Position numbers and translations under genes: made by a program. This document shows positions 23,509 to 34,868 of a DNA stretch of 64,000 bases, one piece after another (the stretch's first letter is position 1; every line of letters starts with the position of its first letter). The DNA is from Liriodendron chinense (Eukaryota > Streptophyta > Magnoliopsida > Magnoliales > Magnoliaceae): positions 124,001 through 188,000 of the forward strand of contig ML058589.1 of assembly GCA_003013855.2 (NCBI GenBank), written 5' to 3'. The notes under the pieces were generated by a model, which worked only from the letters and a program-made list of their open reading frames with translations, did not search any database and was not told where the DNA came from.

Positions 23509-25455
23509 TGTTTGTGCACTTTTCTGTGGCATACTAGTGCACCTTGTTTATCAATCACTTAGGTCGGTGAGTCTAGTGTCGGTTGAGCTTAATGAAGACG
23601 AAGACTGAAGACTCAAGACAAACCTGTTGCATCAAGGAAGAAGAATCAGGTAAAAGAGATGCCTTGGTGAGCCTTAACCTTGAACCTAACTAAAACCATA
23701 ACCTCTAGATGATCGTGACCATTAGGATACCCTTAGTCATCTTATATTGGCCTTAGGTATCCTAAAAGATCATCAAACAAATGGCTAAGAGGTTGCATGT
23801 TCTGTTGTAAAATGAAACACATTATGCAGTAAAATACATGTCTGACCGGTCGTCCGACAGGTCGCCTGATCAGTCAGCAGAAGGCCCAAAATGGATAGTG
23901 AGCTCCACATGTAAAATTATCTGTCTTGGGGCTTAATTCGACCAGTTGTCTGACCGATCGGCTGGTTTGTCCAACCAGTCGATGACTGATCTTATTGAGA
24001 CAGCAACATATTCTGTCCATGCCAGTTAATTCGACTAGTCGCCCGATCGGTCGAGGAACCCATCCAACCGGTCGGTCGACCAGTCGAACAGAGCCGTGTA
24101 TAGCTGTTGGAGGCTTTCTTATTTAAAGGCTTGACTCGGTTTTAGGGGTATGGAGAGGGTTTTTGAGAGGATTGAAGCCACCATTGCTAGAGACCATTAA
24201 AGGCTCAATTGTTAACCAATGCAAGGCATCTTCCTTGTGATTTAGCACAAGAATAGAGCATTCCAGGCTCATGAGAAGATGACCTTCATCCCCTCTTAAT
24301 CTCTAGAGTTTGGATCTTTCTTGATAGTCATATCCTTATCCAAAGCTCTAAGATTAGATCATTGTAGGTGAGCAACTCTAGGCAACACATTCCTATTTAG
24401 TTGTAGAGTTCTTAAACGTACCATCCTATCACCTTGAGCATCTCAAAGGCATCACATGTAAGGTGATTGATCAAGTGGAGCTAAGGCATTGGCAACACAG
24501 CGGCAACACGATTGAGGGAGCAACCGGGAGTTGATCAAAGCACGGGAGAGCGGAGATCCAGCTACCCAAAGCGACACTGAACAAGAGGCTCATCCGACAA
24601 GTAAGTTGTCTTATTGAGAGTCTGTTTACACTCCTTCCTCGGGGAGGATTGAATGTGAGAGTTTGGATCTAGAAACTCGAACATCTCCGTAGGGAGCCTC
24701 CGGCAGGAATATACGCTAGGTTCTTGAGTAGGACCGAAGGGTTGGAAGGAACCTTCTCAAACTCCTAGGTTAAGAGATGAACCTTAAAATCTCTATCATA
24801 GGTTGGGAGGAACCTTGTTAAACTCCCCGTGTAGGGTAGAACTGTTTAAACACCGTGGTTTGGAGGAACCAAATTTGAACTCCCTAGTGAATGTCAGTGT
24901 GCTCACAAGGGTGAGTATATACTTGAATTGAGAGTAGAGTAGGGTGACCAAACCACTATACATGCTTGTGTTTGTGATTGAGTTAAGCACATTGTTAATT
25001 TAGCTTTGTATGGTTTGATTGCTTAATTATTCATGCTTGATTAAGATGTATGCTAGGCACTAGTTAGACACATCTCCACACAAGATGTACTTTTACTAAG
25101 CAGAGTAGACTTGAGCTTATATGATCCACTCTCATATAGTCTACTTAGGTTACATAGATTAGGTGCTTGATTAGTTTAATCAATTAATTATCTATGCATG
25201 CTTAGGCTAGGTTGTCTTTATGTTTATCATATGCTAGCTTTGTGATTGAACCCACTTAAACTTGAAAGCTAAATGTTCTTGCTTAATTAGTTTGTAATTG
25301 TTAATTAGTTTAATTAAGGCAAGATGTTTTAAAAGAGATTTTTAAATGGTCCTATTCACCCCCTCCCCTCTAGGACTTAGCCATAGTTCTATAAGCTCCA
25401 CTCTAAGCTTCAGCATGCTTAGCGTCTCAAGTGTAAGGCAAAGACACAATTTCAA
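23509..25455 (+). repeat. 3' LTR of the gag-only element
   Basis: Starts TGTTTGTGCA and ends AATTTCA. Palindrome cluster at 23841-24093 (GACCGGTCG, GACCGATCGG, CCAACCGGTCGGTC) upstream of 'cttatttaaagg' near 24120. Confidence 0.88.
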
Positions 25456-25460
25456 GTTTC

Positions 25461-26701
25461 AATGATGAGCATCCCCATTCCCACCCATCTAAAATGAGTC
25501 ATCGCGCACTCCTAACCGTCGTAGTACTTTTTTTAACATCGTGACGGAGACTATGATGCAAAAGATGTAACTGAACATAAAAATGCACCTCTCCATACAC
25601 AATTAGATAGATTAAGGAGGTCAGTGAAACAAAAGTAACTGAAAGATGTCGTATTCCTTTCTCCATTAATAAATATTATAAGGATAAAGTAATGCGTGAC
25701 GTGGTTAATATGGAAGTTTGTCACATGTTACTTGGTTGACCATGACATTATGATATTGATATGATGCATAGAGTCCAAGATAACATATTTATATTTGTTA
25801 AAGATGGTTAATAGATTATCCTTTCCCTTATGAGAATGAAGAACCAACCCAATGCCTTGTATAGTGGATCGGCGATCTCTCATAACCAAAAGGATCAATG
25901 CATTGTTAAAAAAGGGAAAGAAGTAGAACCCATGAACATCCCAAAGAAGTTTAAACCAGTGTCGTAGGAGTTCAAGGGGATTATGCCCAATGAACTACCC
26001 AATGAGTTGCCCCATTCAGGATATTGATCTTACTTTGATGGAGTTTTCCTTCAACCACATGCAAAATTGATCCACCGGCAAGTCTTCATTTGAGGCTATG
26101 TATGGTCGTGTTCCCAAGCATACACTAGACTTAGTCTCATTGCCTAAGTTATTGAGTATGAGTGTTGCGATATAAAATATTGGAGATCGGATCGTGATAG
26201 TGCATACCGAGGTTCAAAAGAATTTATAAGAGTTTAATATCAACTATAAGGAAGTAGCTGATAGACATCGGTACCAAAAGTTATTTGAAGTGGGTGATAA
26301 CATGTTGGTTTACTTGCGCAAGGAGAGGTTTTCGACTAGTACTTATAATAAGTTGAGGAATAAGAAGATCGATCATGTTTCGATCCTCAGGAAAATCAAA
26401 TATAACGCCTTTGTCTTTTTATCTTCCTAAGAACATGGAGGTCTCACGAACTTTCAATTTGGCAAACATGTCTAAGTATAATGAGTTGAGTCCATTGAAT
26501 AACTCAAGGAGTTCTTTCCATGTGGACCGGACTAATGTAGGATATGTTACAGATGCATTCTTCGCACGATTAAACCAAAAAGAAGTCCAAACCAAAGTGG
26601 AAGAAATTCATAAAATTCAGGCCCATTTCTACATAAGGCATGACATAAATGGGCTCTAGGCTCGTCTGGTTTGAAGAAATTCATTCTGAAAAGGGAGAAA
26701 T
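25461..26701 (+). pseudogene. Internally deleted Ty3/Gypsy pol remnant (upstream array member)
   Basis: The protease tail (TERCRIPFSINKYYKD, HMLLG-stop-PWHYD) at about 25625-25800 is followed by only the first RT residues (about 25946-26030). It then jumps directly to the integrase C-terminal part: YGRVPKHTLDLVSLPKL at about 26095-26155, ADRHRYQKLFEVGDNMLVYL at about 26250-26310, then the FNLANMSKYNE tail to a stop near 26659. RT, RNase H and the integrase core are absent. It ends in a polypurine tract 'aaaagggagaaa' at 26689-26700, where an LTR should follow. The same deletion occurs in 30375-33484. Confidence 0.82.
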
Positions 26702-27849
26702 TGTAATAACCCTGGTTTTATAGTAGTTGTGTTAGATTTCAGAGATAATTTAATTAATAGTTTAATTAAATAGTTAAGTAATTAAATAACTTAAATAATG
26801 AATAAGTTAATATTAAACGATCCGTAAGGATTATAGTATAATCCTTTCATTAGAAGTGCTCAACATGAACACTAGAATAGTGTAGAAGTGGCAGGTTTCA
26901 CATAATCTACAATAAATCAGAAAAATATGTTATTAATTGAACTTAAGTTACAGGACATTTTCAAAGATCATGGTTTCTGGAGATCATTTGTGTACAAAAC
27001 CTTATATACTAGTTCTAGGACATGATCCAACCATACATGTCAAATTTCAACCCTCCGATCATCCTACAAACGCCCTAATCAGAAATCGGGCCATAAGTGG
27101 GCCATCTAATTTCAGAAATGTCTCATTTTTGGGGTTATAGCCTAAAATCATGTGGCCTACCTAACTATTGGAGTGAATTTTACATATACATCATGGTGGG
27201 ACCCACGTGCATCACGTGCACCACAACTGCACGGTCAACCCGCGTTGACCGCGAGTTTGAAGAAGATTCTTCTTCTTCTTCTTCGTTCGCAGCCACTGCT
27301 GCGAGCGGACGCTGTCCGCTGGTTGCATCCACGCCGTCCGTCGGGAACCATTGCAGGTGGGCCCCACATGAAAGTGGAACACAAGTGTGGGTGTACGTGC
27401 ACCGCACGTAACAGACGGTGAGAAGGACTCCTCCCTCAACCGCGTCTTCACTTCGCTGAAACAGCGGACGCTGTTACAGCGTCCGACGCTGTCCGTCTGT
27501 GAGGTTCCAACCGTCCATCCCTTGGGCCCATATTTCATATCCAGTCCGTTCGTTAGAATCGGACCCTACCCAAACTCAGTCCGTCCAAGTCCTATAACTA
27601 CACATCATTTGTGGGACCCACTTCAAGTCACCGTCCAAATCAAAAGAGGCATAGATCCTGACCGTTACTTTGCATGGTAGCCTGGGGGCTGCTCCATTAG
27701 AGTTGTGTGGACCCCACCTAGGTCTCCAACAGTTACAAGTGGCTTAGTTTGCAAAATATGAAATCTGAATCCAAGTTGGATTCGAAAACTCCATCGGTTC
27801 GCACGGATGTGCGAACTCAGCTATAAGAGGTCAGCTCGCTGCTTCGGTT

Positions 27850-28083
27850 GTTACAAGAAACAGTGAAAGAGAAAGAGAGAGAAGTTGCGAGAGAGAGAGA
27901 GAGAGAGAGAGAAAATGAGAGGAGCGATAGAGAGAGAAAGAGAGCAGCGGTAGAGAAAGAGAGTGAGAGGCTGCTGTTGCTTCTCTTGTTGGGGTAGCAA
28001 GGTAGAAGGAGGAGAAGAAGGAAAAGAAGAAGAAAAGAAGAAAGAGAAATAAAGGAAGAAGGAAAAAGAAGAAGAAGAGAAGA

Positions 28084-28127
<44 letters not shown>

Positions 28128-28250
28128 GGTGAGAGAGAGAGAGGGGGGGTAGCTGAGCTGTTGCTGTGGGGACATCACCCCAGTCAGCAAGAAACAGAGA
28201 AGAAGAAAGAAAGAAGAAAAAGGAGAAAGAAAGAAGGAAGAAGCAGGAAG
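27850..28250. repeat. GA-rich purine tract with (GA)n microsatellites
   Basis: Nearly uninterrupted purine text with pure GA runs near 27892-27912 and 28087-28122. It follows a probable LTR transcription start ('ctataagagg' at 27821). The frames reading Ser/Leu or Glu/Lys repeats through it are artefacts. Confidence 0.85.
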
Positions 28251-28899
28251 TTGTTCTCTATTCCAATCTGAGTCGACTCGTTGAGCGACTCACTGAGCCA
28301 ACTCAAGATCTAGTTTGGGTTTGTGCAGAACCTATAGTTCATCATACAGTGAGTGATCTATCTTAGAAATTTCATGTTAATATCCTTTCAAATTCCTTCC
28401 TATTGAGTTTGAAATTCTTCCGTCCTTTCCTCCATGTAATTGATTTTTCAACTTCTTATTTATATAGGATGAGTTGTATACTTTTATGCTATTTCCTAGG
28501 CATATGTGTTAGATCTTAGTTCAGGGGATCTCTTGTAGTTTTCTTGTTCTTCCTGGTGACACTTCTTTAGTTTTCGTAGGATCTTACGTAAAGATTAGGC
28601 ATGGGTTAAACTTCCCTTCACGACTTTTCCTTTCTAATTACATAAGTGAAAACTGTACACAGTCGTAACTTAAACTTAAATATAGAAGATGTTATTATTG
28701 GTTCAAACCTTACGTAGTATAAATCATTCTCAACTCCCTTGGTTAACGATAAACATCATAGATAGATGAAAGGTTATTTGAATACATACATCGCATGCAT
28801 GGTGTGATTGAAATTGCACTTTGAACGCATAGTATGCTTGATGAATGCTTCCATAATTCATGACACGCACATACATTTATACACTACGACAGAATAGGA

Positions 28900-29174
28900 G
28901 CATGGTTGATTTGACTCCTGGCGTGCATGGTTGATTTGCCGCCTCGCTGTACTGGTTAGGTGAGCATGGTTGATTTGCGACAGGTTCCTAATGTTCAGTG
29001 ACAGCGAGTTCTGGTCGTTTCACTTATTGAGCATGGTTGATTTGCTCGGTTGGATCAGTGGTGCGTGGTTGATTTGCCCACTGGCGTGCATGGTTGATTT
29101 GCCGCCTCGTTGTACCGGTTAGGTGAGCATAGTTGATTTGCGACAGGTTCCTAATGTTCAGTGGCAACGAGTTC
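28900..29174. repeat. Minisatellite GCATGGTTGATTTGC with 91-bp duplication
   Basis: The word GCATGGTTGATTTG occurs about seven times. A larger 91-bp unit (28921-29011) is repeated at 29084-29174 with a few changes. It lies inside the 3-kb solo LTR. Confidence 0.88.
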
Positions 29175-29728
29175 CTAGACGTTTGTTGCTCTCACACGTA
29201 TCATAACATACATGACATCATGATAATCATGTTTCATTCATAATAAGACATAAAGTGTGTTAATCATCACCATAGCCTTGTATATTCGTATGATTCTAAC
29301 TGTTGGTATTTCACATCTAACATCTTATTAATTAGAATATTACCTATGATGAAAATGACCTCACTGGGCTTTAGCTCACCAAAATCACCACAGTTCCTGC
29401 AGGATACCAGGAGGAAGGAGGAGCGGCTGAAGTAGAATATCTGGACGACTACTTTTATTAGAAGACTTATCCTAGCTTAGGTGTTGAATTTATTTCTTTT
29501 GGAAGATGATTGAAAACAGACTTCAGTAGATTTGAATATTTTGCAGAGTAGATGTAGTTGTTTGATTTAATTTCCATTTGAGATTTAATTTATTGTTAAT
29601 AAAGTACTTTGGTTTGGTATTATCGTGGTATGTGGAATGAAATTTCTCTAAAGGTTATATTTGGATCAAATTCGCACTCTGAAACTCGGGCCTTGAGTTG
29701 TTGTACTCGAGCCTCGGATTTCAGGGCG

Positions 29729-30341
29729 TGACATTGTTGTTTGATGTGTGGATCATAAATCAGTCATAACTTTGAATCCGGACATCATCACAAAACGCAC
29801 GACTTATCAATCTTCATGTAACAATACTTTTGGGGTCAATCGGCCAACTCTGCTAACCAAACTCATATGTTTCACTAAAAAATACACCCCAGGTTCAACA
29901 TTACGATTTTTAAGAAAATTTTACTATTTGTAGAAGTTTCAATTTTTGTTGTTTTTTAGTTTTAAGAATTTATGTCTTTTTAAAAGTTGCTTGTAATTAG
30001 GCTGAGAATATGCTAGTAAGGTTAATCTAGAATTTTATTTTGCGCAACTTAAGCTTTGGAAGAATTTTGTTAGAATTAGGAAGTTAGGCTTTAGAAGAGT
30101 TTTGCTATAATTAAAAGACTTTGAAGAGTTTTCCTATTTTTGGTAATTTTGAATTAGGGTTTCTTTTTTTCTTAATTAATGATGTAACTAAGAAATCATA
30201 CAGACATTAATCAATAAAAATCTTGAATTTTCTCTCTTATTTTCTTGCGGACTTAAGAACTTTCATCATGGATTCAAGGTTTTAATTACTTGAGGAAGAC
30301 GATGATCTTTCTATTATTATTTCACATTGTTTCCTATGTCA
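29729..30341 (+). repeat. Shared middle LTR of the Gypsy array
   Basis: Aligns with 33550-34043; about 120 bp longer owing to indels. Ends 'cctatgtca' just before the primer site. Confidence 0.78.
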
Positions 30342-30374
30342 AGTAGTATTAAAGCGAGGCTTTTCCTTGGGTCA

Positions 30375-31281
30375 ATGTCATCTAACAATGGTTCGAACAA
30401 TAATCCGAGGAACAATCTCGTGACATTGGCGACGTTTGAAGCTTTCAGTGAGAGAATCTGTGAGCCATGCAAGGGCTATAAGTAACGATCGACCATTCGA
30501 TGGGAGCTTTATGATAGACCCTTATGCGTAATGATGAGCAACATGAGATCAATGATGGAGCTCGAGGTTAGTATATTTATGGTGTGACACCAGTGATGAA
30601 TCGCAGGCCATCAACTCGATAATGGTGAATTATAAGCCACCACTCTATTGTGACTAAGTTGTTGTACACGCTGAAGGAATAGATAGATCTACAGTGGCAC
30701 AATATCTTTCGAATAAGGTGCATTATGAACCAAAAGATCTATGATTTGCTCATAGATGGTGGTATCAATGACACCATTATATCGAAGACTATGGTGGAAA
30801 AGTTATAACTAAAGAAAAAAAGACACCTCTTCGTAATGATTGGATGAATTAAATAGGTTAACAAAAAAATGTAACTTAAAGATGTCCTATTCCATTCTCC
30901 ATTAGTAAATATTATAATGACGAAGTAATGTGTGACATAATTGATATGGAGGCTTGGTATATGCTTCTTGATTGACCATGGCAGTATGATGTTAATGCCA
31001 CACATAGAGGTTAGGACAACATATTTATATTTGTTAAAGATGGTAAAAAGATTATTCGTGTCCCTTTGATAATTAAGAACCAACCCAAGGCTTCTAAAGT
31101 AGAGGGGCAGTCTCTCTGACTAAAGGATTGGTGCATTGGTCATATTAGGAATAGAAGTAAAACCCATGAACATGATAGAGAAGTTGAAACCAATGTTATA
31201 GGAGTTTAGGGGGATTATGCCTGATTTACTTCCTAATGAGTTACCCCCCATGTGGGATATTGCTCTTGCTTCGTGGAGTTG
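30375..31281 (+). pseudogene. Gypsy gag start, protease and RT N-terminus, broken
   Basis: ATG at 30375 opens a gag N-terminus (MSSNNGSNNNPRNNLVTLAT) that degenerates after about 40 codons. Protease-region similarity resumes at about 30750 (GGINDTIISKTMVEKL) and continues to PWQYDVNATHRG near 30975-31010, with frame changes. The RT N-terminus (EFRGIMPDLLPNELPPMWD) follows at 31200-31260. It breaks at the nested LTR insertion. No functional product possible. Confidence 0.78.
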
Positions 31282-32853
31282 TGTTGAGCTCTAAATTGTG
31301 CATATTTAGACTTATGCATAGTTTATACTATTAAAAGACTCATCTTATGCATGTATTTGTGATTGCAGGAAAAAAAGATTTCATGGATTTGATGTTAAAA
31401 GACCCACTTTGAACACCATGAAGATCAATGGAAGAATAGTTTAAATGTGGAAGAAATTAGAGCAAAAAAAGAATTAGGAAACATCAAGTTGCAATGCTTG
31501 AATTATCCAGAAAAGATAGAGTGCAGAAACTGCAGAAAATGACCATGTTATTGTGCTGACGGCCGGTAGATGGCCCCAGCCGACCGGTCGTTCTCATTTT
31601 CCGACCAGTCGGCAGACAGGTCGAATTTCCTACAGAAAATCAGATTTCAGGCCAAACCTCGCTGAACAGTTTTTGGTCCTTTTAGACTGGTCTCTACAGT
31701 GCTAAGACTGGTCATCCAACCAGTCGGCAATACTCTAGAAACCTAAATTTCAGTTAATTTCGTTGGGAGTTTGACTCCTACCTGTCGATCACCTCCTCAA
31801 CTGCGTAAAAGCTTACGCAAATCTCAAAGTTTCTAAGGCGATGCTCGATTTCTTTTATAAAATGCCACCTCTACTCTCTTCCTAAGGCATTATAGAACAT
31901 GGGAAGCAAAGAGATCAAGTCTTAAAAGGTTCATAGCCTTCTACAATTAGTTTTTCTTTCTTTCTAGTTCTAGTTTATATAATTTCTTATGTTTTCTTTT
32001 AGTTAACTCTCAGCTAGAGCTGAGAGGTGAAACTTTTAGTTTATTATTCATGCTTTGATTTTTTGATTTCGAATTCTGATTTAATAGTTGAACAATTCAT
32101 TAATGGTTTGAATAAAGTTCATAGTTTTAGATAATTCAATTATCTTGTGTGCCAAGTACATGAGTTCTTATTGGATTTCTGATATTAATCAGATTAGTAT
32201 ATGGGATTTTGATTTGTGAAAACCTTTGATTTATCAGATATGGTAAATGTTTTGAGTTCTCCATGAGTTGAAACAGTTGGATTTCTATTAGAACTGTTTA
32301 ATGAAGAGTTCATGTATCATGTGTGTGTAAATCTGATATAGATATTTTTACTTGTTGATATTAATTTAATTAGAGTTCAAATCATTGGTTCTATTCAAGT
32401 CTAATGACAGGATTTGATGAAGGCTATGATTATGATCTCAACTAGATTGGATAAAGGATTGGCCTATACGATTGAGTGTGCCCAATGCTTGAGCTTTATT
32501 GAGGGAACCAAATCAATGAACATGCACCTGTTTTAGACTGTTTATATGCTTTAATTGTTTTATCTTCCGACTATGGGAGACTTCGATTCTAGTTGTGCAT
32601 TGAATTGAATCATTGAATTAAGCATAGTTAATAACTAGAAGTAGATCCTTGATGCTCTAGTGTTTTTTTCCATTATTCTTCTCTTAACTCAGAATTGTTT
32701 TTCTTTAAGACGATTTTCAGATTAGTTTAGTTTTAGAACCTAAGTAATCTTAGAGTGTTTGGAACTAGTTTTTCATACTCCTTCCTCGTGGACCGACCTC
32801 GATCTCACCGAGTTATTACTACATCACGACCCTGCACTTAGGGCTGGCGAACA
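31282..32853 (+). mobile_element. Nested solo LTR, Athila/Tat-like
   Basis: Begins TGTTGAGCTC and ends GGGCTGGCGAACA. Flanks AGTTG (31277-31281) and AGTTC (32854-32858) agree at 4 of 5. The terminal text 'ctcgtggaccgacctcgatc' is familiar from large plant Gypsy LTRs. The Gypsy host sequence resumes immediately after the second flank. A palindrome cluster (CCGACCGGTCG, CCGACCAGTCGG, CAACCAGTCGG) lies at 31557-31725 upstream of 'ttttataaaatgcc' near 31853. Confidence 0.82.
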
Positions 32854-32858
32854 AGTTC

Positions 32859-33484
32859 GCCATTAACAACATGCAAAATCAATCACCTACAAATCCCCAT
32901 TCAAGTTTGTGTATAATTGTGTTCTTGAGCATACACTAGACCTGATTTTGTTACCTAAGTTACAGGGTATGAGTGTTGTGGCAAAAAATATCTCGGAATG
33001 GATCATTAAGTGCATGTCGAGGTCTAAAATAAGCTATAAAAGTTTAATGCTAAGTAAAGCTATAGAAGTTTAATGCTAAGTATAAGGAAGAGGCAGATAA
33101 ATATCGATACCATAAGGTATTTAAAGCGTGTGATAACATGTTGGTTCACCTATGCAAGGAGAGGTTTTCGACTGGAACTTGTAATAAACTGAGGAATAAA
33201 ATGATTGGACATATTCCAAGCCTAAAGAAAATCATTGGTAACGCCTATGTTTTTTTTTTTTTTTTAATCTTTTTTAGGGCATGGAGTTCTCACAGGCTTT
33301 CAATTTAGCATATCTATATGAGTATAATGAATCAAGTTTGTTGATTAACTCATGGACAGGTTCTTTTCGATTGGAGGGGATTGATGTTGGACATGCTACA
33401 AATGTATTTTTTACATGGCTAGATCAAAAGAAGACCAAACTAAAGCGAAAGTATTCCATTAAAGCCAGGCTCAATCCTACGTAG
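32859..33484 (+). pseudogene. Gypsy integrase C-terminal remnant
   Basis: Resumes the host element after the nested LTR. The 'acatgcaaaatc' join matches 26057-26070 of the upstream array member. Then come the LSIH/LDLILLPKL-type segment, the KEEADKYRYHKVFKACDNML-like segment (about 33080-33150) and the MEFSQAFNLAYLYEYNES tail (33281-33340), ending at 33484. Multiple stops. No integrase catalytic core. Confidence 0.78.
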
Positions 33485-33549
33485 GGCATGACATAATTGG
33501 GCCCCATGCTCGTCCGATTCAAAGAAATTTATTCTGAATAGGGAAAAAT

Positions 33550-34043
33550 TGTCATTGTAAGTGTGGACTGTAAATTGACTGCAACTTTTGATTTGGACAC
33601 CATAATGAAACGCACGACCTATCGATCTTTATTTAACGATGCTTCTAGAGTCTATTGGTCCACACAATTAGCCAATTCATCCATTTTGCCAAAAAAATGC
33701 ACCCTTGGTAGAACATTACAATTTTGAAGAAAAAACATTACTATTTTTAAATTTTCAATTTTCATTATTTTTAAAAATTTACATCTATTTTTGGCAAATT
33801 CAGCTTTAGAAGAGTTTTGTTAGAGTTACGAAATTAAGCTTTAGAAGAGTTTTGCTATTTTAGGTAAGTTCAAGTTTGGATTTATTGTAATCAAGAAATC
33901 AAACAGATATTATTTAATAAAATATCTAATTTCCTCTCTTATTTTCTTGTAGACTCAAGAACTCTCCCTGTACCTTGAAGGTTTTAATTACTTGAGGAGT
34001 ACGATATCTTTGATCTTATCGTTTCACACTCTTCTCTATATCA
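33550..34043 (+). repeat. Right LTR of the Gypsy array
   Basis: Follows the polypurine tract, starts TGTCATTGTA and ends 'ctctatatca'. Contains two 'ctttagaagagttttg' units. Confidence 0.78.
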
Positions 34044-34048
34044 CGAAT

Positions 34049-34863
34049 GGTCTTAGCCCATAGCTAGACTTGACCCCAACCCGAACCAACCCAAAGTCCT
34101 CTGTACTCCACTCAGTGGGACCCCACCAAACCGAAATATAAATGATTATTACATCCTGACCCAAATTTGCTCAACCGGAAACCAAACCAAATTCAAATTG
34201 GGTGGGTGTTTCCCAACCAGACCAAACCCAACCAAAACTCAGGTTGGGTCAATTGGATTCTGGTTGACCCAAACCCAAGTTGCATCCCTAATAATTTCTC
34301 TGAGTATATCCCACATCTTGCAATGAGATAGGTCGAGACTCTAGCCGTTGGACTTTTTTTTTTTCCTTCTTCTTTCTTAATGATCGAAACTGTTTATTTG
34401 ATAGGAATCCAATTGGATGGGGATGCCTAGAAAAAGATCTCAAATTTAATATTTAAACCCATATTTGATTATACAGAGGTTATGATGAACGCTCATATTA
34501 ATAGCAAAAGCGCTAAACTCAAAGGACAAAATAGCCCAATCGAGAGCTTTTAATTGTTGATTTTCCACCATTCAAAGTGAAAATCATAACATAAACAGTC
34601 TAGATCATTGGAAGATGACCCAGATTCCAAGGCTATAGTCCCAACTTATCAGAACGCAATACTTCAGGATGTGGTGGAGCAGACCTCTTTCCAAATTCTC
34701 GAGTTTCCTGAACTAGCCATGCATGTAAAATGCAGTTGGGGTTGATATGCTTGCACCGGCATGTTCTAGTGTATAGACCGAGATCCAAGACGTAAATAAT
34801 GTGGGCCCCAACATGTAATTTCCCTGGTGAAGAAACTAGGCTGTTTCCTAATCAGGTGGGCCA
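34049..34863. other. No gene; AACCC-rich then ordinary intronic DNA
   Basis: From 34060 to 34290 the text is dominated by 'aaccca/ccaaacc' words and ends 'gttgcatccctaa', which resembles a decayed hAT-type element. The rest shows nothing recognisable. Confidence 0.45.
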
Positions 34864-34868
34864 CAATT

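Larger units (their letters stand above)
19630..25455 (+). mobile_element. Gag-only LTR retrotransposon (TR-GAG-like, Copia-derived)
   Basis: Long LTRs at 19630-21528 and 23509-25455 enclose only 1,980 bp. A primer site TGGTATTAGAGC (21530-21541) follows the left LTR, and a polypurine tract AAAAGAGGAGAT (about 23497-23508) precedes the right LTR. Flanks GGTTT (19625-19629) and AGTTT (25456-25460) agree at 4 of 5 bases. The interior holds gag but no protease, integrase, RT or RNase H, so movement would have needed enzymes from another element. Terminal-repeat gag elements are a described class of plant non-autonomous retrotransposons. Confidence 0.87.
26702..29733 (+). mobile_element. Solo LTR, about 3 kb, Ty3/Gypsy type
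   Basis: Begins TGTAATAACC and ends GGGCGTGACA, the standard TG...CA form. Near the 3' end it carries 'ctcactgggctttagctcac' (29371-29390), which I recognise from long plant Gypsy (Del/Tekay-type) LTRs. It contains a long purine tract and a minisatellite (listed separately). It lies between the polypurine tract of the upstream Gypsy remnant and the LTR at 29729, so it inserted at or next to the start of that LTR. No clean target duplication, and the last 5 bp overlap the next LTR's first bases, so both edges may be off by a few bases. Confidence 0.68.
29729..34043 (+). mobile_element. Internally deleted Ty3/Gypsy element (downstream array member)
   Basis: LTRs at 29729-30341 and 33550-34043 share their start (TGACATTG / TGTCATTG) and the 'aacgcacgacytatc' and 'ttagaagagttttg' text. 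The primer site TAGTATTAAAGC (about 30344-30355) follows the left LTR. A polypurine tract (AATAGGGAAAAAT) precedes the right one. The interior has a gag start, protease, the first RT residues and an integrase tail only, so it is non-autonomous. A solo LTR (31282-32853) is nested at the deletion junction. The left LTR also follows the end of the upstream remnant, so the two form an LTR-sharing tandem array. Confidence 0.8.

Noticed and set aside
27831..28190. Ser/Leu-Phe-rich minus-strand frame
   Set aside because: Produced by the purine (GA) tract of an LTR leader, not by a gene.
28900..29174. Possible CRISPR-like array (repeated 14-bp word with unique spacers)
   Set aside because: Irregular spacing, plant LTR context and a larger 91-bp duplication; it is a minisatellite.
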